Notes under the pieces: model-generated
What the model was told of the DNA's origin: nothing
The model's database searches: none
The model's input: only the letters and a program-made list of their open reading frames with translations
Position numbers and translations under genes: made by a program
Part shown: positions 60,876 through 64,000 of the stretch, piece by piece
Numbering within the stretch: position 1 is the first letter of the stretch
Layout: each line of letters begins with the position of its first letter
Assembly (NCBI GenBank): GCA_017504945.1
Contig: JAFVQJ010000006.1
Location: 1-64,000, forward strand
From: Clostridia bacterium
GTDB lineage: Bacteria; Bacillota; Clostridia; Oscillospirales; RGIG5299
Length of the DNA stretch: 64,000 nucleotides
Direction of reading: 5' to 3'

Positions 60876-61119
60876 TTTTCTCAATCTCCTTAAGTGCCTT
60901 TGCAAGCTCTGCGGGGCATGAGGTATCGCGGAAGCCGCATTTTATTCCCTCAAGGCGCTCGATAACGTCGGATATCTTCATACCTCTTACGAGCTGTGAG
61001 ATACCCGTGGTATTGCCGTTACAGCCACCCGTCATTTTAACGTCGGTTATAACGCCGTTTTCCGTTTTTATTCTCATTTCGCGGGTGCAAACGCCCTTCG
61101 GTCTGTAAATATATTCCAT
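60868..61119 (-). CDS. TSCPD-domain protein (TIGR03905-like)
   Basis: An 83-residue protein with the ending TSCPAELAKAL that names the TSCPD domain, also found at the C-terminus of some ribonucleotide reductases. Also present are the GGCNGNTTGISQLVRGM block and several cysteines (C11, C33, C61, C68), which may bind metal. Function unknown. It lies 7 nt after rlmH and overlaps pgcA, so it belongs to the same operon. Confidence 0.85.
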   Translation of the reverse strand: MEYIYRPKGVCTREMRIKTENGVITDVKMTGGCNGNTTGISQLVRGMKISDVIERLEGIKCGFRDTSCPAELAKALKEIEKNG

Positions 61120-61126
61120 ATTTCAC

Positions 61127-61606
61127 CTATTTATGATACTTTCCGTTATTCATTATAGAAAAGGCTCGGTAAAGCTGCTCCGACACCATTACTCTCGCAA
61201 GCCGGTGGGGGAAGGTCATCTTCGACATTGAAAGACAAAGCGCCGACCTTTGCTTTACCTCGTTATGAAGCCCGTGCGACGAGCCGATTATAAAGGATAT
61301 ACTGCCGTTTCCGCAGTTTCCGAATTTCTCTATTTCGGCGGCAAGCTCTTCGGAGGAGAGCTGCTTCCCCTCAATGCAAAGGGCAACCGCCGCGCTTTGC
61401 TCCGATGCCTTTAAAATTTCCTTCGACTCTGCAAAAAGCGCCGCTTCTATTTCCTTTTCGCTCGGGTTTTCGGGCAAAAAGGCTTCCTTTAATTCAATTA
61501 TTTCGAATTTGCAATAAGCCTTTAATCGCTTTGCATATTCGGCTACCGCGTCGGTGAGATATTTTTCCTTCAGTTTCCCCACCGCAATAAGCTTTATATT
61601 GAACAT
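61127..61606 (-). CDS. rlmH: 23S rRNA pseudouridine-1915 N3-methyltransferase
   Basis: SPOUT methyltransferase acting on the 70S ribosome at 23S helix 69. The 159 residues include LIAVGKLKEKYLTDAVAEYAKRL at the start, ALCIEGKQLSSEELA, FIIGSSHGLHNEV (SAM-binding knot) and the C-terminal SKMTFPHRLARVMVSEQLYRAFSIMNNGKYHK, split by its natural motifs. The ATG directly follows the walJ TAA stop with no gap. Confidence 0.97.
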   Translation of the reverse strand: MFNIKLIAVGKLKEKYLTDAVAEYAKRLKAYCKFEIIELKEAFLPENPSEKEIEAALFAESKEILKASEQSAAVALCIEGKQLSSEELAAEIEKFGNCGNGSISFIIGSSHGLHNEVKQRSALCLSMSKMTFPHRLARVMVSEQLYRAFSIMNNGKYHK

Positions 61607-62419
61607 TTAAATTATTATCCTTTCGGACGGCGTATATCTCGGTGCGGCGGCAAGCAGAAGGTCTGCCTTTTCTCCTACCGTGTGGCAAACGGTTGCACCG
61701 AGGGAGATAAGCGCATCTCTTGATTTTGAAAGCGCCGTATCGGGCGTGTTGTTTTCCTTTGAAAGATGCGCAAGCATTATTTTCTTTGCCTTTCTTCTTG
61801 CAAGCACCGACACCGCCTCGGCACAGTCGGTATTTGAAAGGTGGCCGTATTTTGAGCTGATCCTGCGCTTTAAATATTCGGGATATCTGCTGTTTTGAAG
61901 CATTATCTCGTCGTAATTCGATTCGATGACCACGGCGTCGGCATCCTTTGCCGCCGATGCAAATTCGCCCGTCAGGTAACCCATGTCGGTTGCGACGACG
62001 AGCCTTTTACCCTCCGCCTCAACAACGTAGCCCGAGCAGCTCACCGAATCGTGCGGGAGCGGAAAGGGCGTTACGCAAAGTGCGCCGTTTTTTGCGCTCG
62101 AATAGTTTTCAAGCTCGAAAACGAGGTCGTTTGAAAGGCTTTTCGTGTGGCTTCGTATTTCGGCGGCAGTGGCTCCGTTTGCAAAAACGGGAATTTTATA
62201 ATTTTTAGCCACCACGTCGAGCGCCGAGATATGATCGGAATGCTCGTGAGTGATAAATATTGCCGAAATATCTCTTACCGATATCGAAAGCGACGACAGC
62301 GCGTTGAGTATCGCCTTGCAGTTTCTGCCTGCGTCGATAAGTATGTACTGCCCGTCGCACCCGACGAGACAGCAGTTTCCCTCACTGCCGCTGTATAAGG
62401 TTTGAAAAAAGAAGGACAT
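61607..62419 (-). CDS. walJ: MBL-fold hydrolase WalJ/YycJ
   Basis: Metallo-beta-lactamase-fold protein of 270 residues, related to YycJ of Bacillus, where it has been linked to DNA repair and cell-wall regulation. The metal site is FITHEHSDHISAL (~57-69), then DMGYL and a late MLAHLS. The start SGSEGNCCLVGCDGQYILIDAG is typical. The walJ-rlmH neighbourhood is conserved in Firmicutes, here without the walRK genes. Confidence 0.88.
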   Translation of the reverse strand: MSFFFQTLYSGSEGNCCLVGCDGQYILIDAGRNCKAILNALSSLSISVRDISAIFITHEHSDHISALDVVAKNYKIPVFANGATAAEIRSHTKSLSNDLVFELENYSSAKNGALCVTPFPLPHDSVSCSGYVVEAEGKRLVVATDMGYLTGEFASAAKDADAVVIESNYDEIMLQNSRYPEYLKRRISSKYGHLSNTDCAEAVSVLARRKAKKIMLAHLSKENNTPDTALSKSRDALISLGATVCHTVGEKADLLLAAAPRYTPSERIII

Positions 62420-62431
62420 CTTATATCTCCG

Positions 62432-63706
62432 TTAAATTGCGGGCTCGTTAAAGCTCTCTTTTGATATTTCGGCACCGAGTGAGCGAAGCTTTCCGACTAT
62501 ATCCTCATAGCCTCGTTCAACAAGCATGATATTATCTATTTCGGTAACGCCCTCGGCGGCAAGTCCCGCAAGGATAACTGCGGCACCCGCGCGAAGATCG
62601 CAGGCGGTAACAGATGCGCCGTGAAGCGACGGCACGCCCTTTACCGTGGCAACTCTGCCCTCAACGGAAATATCGGCGCCCATTTTCTTAAGCTCCTCGG
62701 TATAGCGGAAGCGGTTTTCCCAAACGCTTTCGGTAACTATGCTCGTTCCCTCGGCAAGAGAGAGCATTGCCGTTATCTGCGGCTGAAGGTAGGTGGGAAA
62801 GCCGGGGTAATAAATAGCCGTTACCTTCAGCTTGCTAATAGGTCTTTTGCCTACTACTCTTATAGCCTCGTCAAGCTCGGTTACCTCCATGCCCGCCTCA
62901 ATAAGCTTTGAGGTGAGCGACTCCATATGCTTGGGGATTATGTTGCTTACCGTTACGTCGCCTCCCGTGATGGCGGCGGCTATCATAAAGGTGCCTGCCT
63001 CTATCTGATCGGGAATTATCGAATAGGTAACGCCGATGAGCGAGCTTACGCCCTTTATCTTTATGGTATCGGTGCCCGCACCGCGGACCGATGCTCCCAT
63101 GGAGTTTAAGAAGTTTGCAAGGTCAACGATGTGCGGCTCTCTTGCGGCGTTTTCTATCATCGTGGTGCCCTCGGCTCTTACCGCCGCAAGCATTATGTTG
63201 ATGGTTGCGCCGACAGATGCCTTATCGAGATATACCGTTGCGCCCTTCAAGCCGTCGGGCACCTCTGCCTTGATGATACCGTTTTCAATGTTTATTACCG
63301 CACCGAGAGCCTCAAGCCCCTTTATATGAAGGTCGATGGGACGGACGCCGAAGTTACAGCCGCCCGGCATTTCAACCTCTACCTTGCCGTATTTTCCGAG
63401 CATTGCTCCGAGAAGATAATAGGAGCCGCGAAGACGGCGGCAGATATCGTTGGGCGACGCGGTGGTATATATCCTCGAGGACTCTATCTCAACGGTAGTG
63501 CGGTCAATGGTCCTTACCTCCGCGCCCATTTTGTAAAGTATCTCTATCATAAGAGAAACGTCTCTTATCTCGGGGATATTTTCAATTCGGCATTCGCCGT
63601 CAGAAAGTATCGTTGCGGCAAGAATGGGGAGCGCCGCATTTTTTGCGCCGCTCACCGCTACCTCTCCGAAAAGAGGTCTTCCTCCGTTAATAATATACTT
63701 TTCCAT
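62432..63706 (-). CDS. murA: UDP-N-acetylglucosamine 1-carboxyvinyltransferase (MurA)
   Basis: First committed step of peptidoglycan synthesis: transfer of enolpyruvate from PEP to UDP-GlcNAc. The 424-residue protein has GGRPLFGEVAVSGAKNAALPILAA at the N-terminus and the active-site cysteine in PGGCNFGVRPIDLHIKGLEALGA (~115), so it should be fosfomycin-sensitive in type. It lies 39 nt after alaS and 12 nt before walJ. The ribosome site before its ATG is weak. Confidence 0.96.
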   Translation of the reverse strand: MEKYIINGGRPLFGEVAVSGAKNAALPILAATILSDGECRIENIPEIRDVSLMIEILYKMGAEVRTIDRTTVEIESSRIYTTASPNDICRRLRGSYYLLGAMLGKYGKVEVEMPGGCNFGVRPIDLHIKGLEALGAVINIENGIIKAEVPDGLKGATVYLDKASVGATINIMLAAVRAEGTTMIENAAREPHIVDLANFLNSMGASVRGAGTDTIKIKGVSSLIGVTYSIIPDQIEAGTFMIAAAITGGDVTVSNIIPKHMESLTSKLIEAGMEVTELDEAIRVVGKRPISKLKVTAIYYPGFPTYLQPQITAMLSLAEGTSIVTESVWENRFRYTEELKKMGADISVEGRVATVKGVPSLHGASVTACDLRAGAAVILAGLAAEGVTEIDNIMLVERGYEDIVGKLRSLGAEISKESFNEPAI

Positions 63707-63745
63707 TGTTATACCCGTAAAGCCCGTGGGCTTCCTTTCAGTATG

Positions 63746-64000
63746 TTAGGAGAGTAGTTTCTTTGCTTCGGCAAGGGCTACGGAAATCTTGGCAATATCG
63801 CCGACGCCCGCAACTGCGGAATCGGGTCTGCCGCCGCCCTTGCCGCCCGTTACCTGTGCGGTAGCGGAAACGGTCTTGCCCGCGTGACGGCCTGCCTTAA
63901 CGGCTTCGGCGCCGCAAGCGGCAACGAGGTTTGCCTTACCGTCCTTCTCGCAGGCAATAATTGCCGCGGCGAAGGGCTTTCTCTCTTTTATTCTGTCGCC
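63746..64000 (-). CDS. alaS: Alanyl-tRNA synthetase, C-terminal fragment (cut by window edge)
   Basis: The last 84 residues of AlaRS; the gene continues beyond 64000. The translation contains FAAAIIACEKDGKANLVAACG and HAGKTVSATAQVTGGKGGGRPDSAVAG near the end, the DHHA1/C-Ala domain signature, and ends AEAKKLLS at TAA (63746-63748). This is the part that binds the tRNA elbow. Downstream murA starts 39 nt later on the same strand. The catalytic domains are not in view. Confidence 0.9.
   Translation of the reverse strand, partial: GDRIKERKPFAAAIIACEKDGKANLVAACGAEAVKAGRHAGKTVSATAQVTGGKGGGRPDSAVAGVGDIAKISVALAEAKKLLS

Overview
The window looks like chromosome of an anaerobic, spore-forming Firmicute of the class Clostridia, most likely an uncultured gut Oscillospirales-type bacterium. 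The grounds are gene order and content: infC-rpmI-rplT, dprA-topA-trmFO, rpmH-rnpA-yidD-yidC-jag, spoVG, RNase Y, a DUF421/DUF4363 pair, a complete S10-spc-alpha cluster with a KOW gene between map and infA, zinc-type S14/L36/S4, and both GlnRS and GluRS. Promoters are strong TTGACA/TATAAT types with 16-18 bp spacers. Species assignment is inference.

Layout. 1-349: non-coding nested inverted repeats and a terminator. 350-5589 (-): glnS-gltX-metG. 5745-7126 (+): infC-rpmI-rplT behind an attenuated leader, with an ATC start for infC. 7142-13592 (+): SpoU-type methyltransferase, dprA, topA, trmFO, plsX. 13600-16324 (+): rpmH, rnpA, yidD, yidC, jag. 16334-16721: a palindromic multi-hairpin repeat. 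16722-17779 (-): DUF4363 and DUF421. 17953-20208 (+): a lipoprotein of the six-hairpin glycosidase type. 20292-24876: murC, spoVG, rny and a polyprenyl-phosphate-type glycosyltransferase. 24913-32223 (-): two tandem 1203-residue lipoproteins with pectate-lyase-like beta-helices. 32434-33303: an acetyltransferase and a tRNA-linked repeat. 33304-49556 (-): tRNA-Ala and the ribosomal supercluster (rpsJ to rplQ, 31 genes including secY, adk, map, infA and rpoA) with its promoter and long leader. 49640-51378: an XRE regulator, a small membrane protein and RidA. 51437-58718 (-): a carbohydrate locus (LacI regulator, EamA transporter, giant anchored GH36 enzyme, anchored jelly-roll protein). 58743-59142: a second copy of the tRNA-linked repeat and tRNA-Arg(CCG). 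59151-64000 (-): pgcA, TSCPD protein, rlmH, walJ, murA and the 3' end of alaS.

Most of the window is housekeeping: translation, envelope synthesis, RNA processing and protein insertion. The accessory parts are the surface-polysaccharide genes (17953, 24913, 28612, 51437, 52371), several of which share one C-terminal jelly-roll-like domain or the same membrane anchor.

The most unusual signal is an element found downstream of both tRNA genes (33075-33303 and 58842-59065). Each copy has an 81-nt core, about 86% identical between copies and without gaps, with a 10-bp hairpin that carries a compensatory base-pair change. On one side of the core is an exact 19-bp duplicate of the 3' end of the neighbouring tRNA. 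On the other side is an inverted copy of that tRNA's T-arm. The tRNA-derived parts match the local tRNA, so they differ between the two copies while the core is shared.
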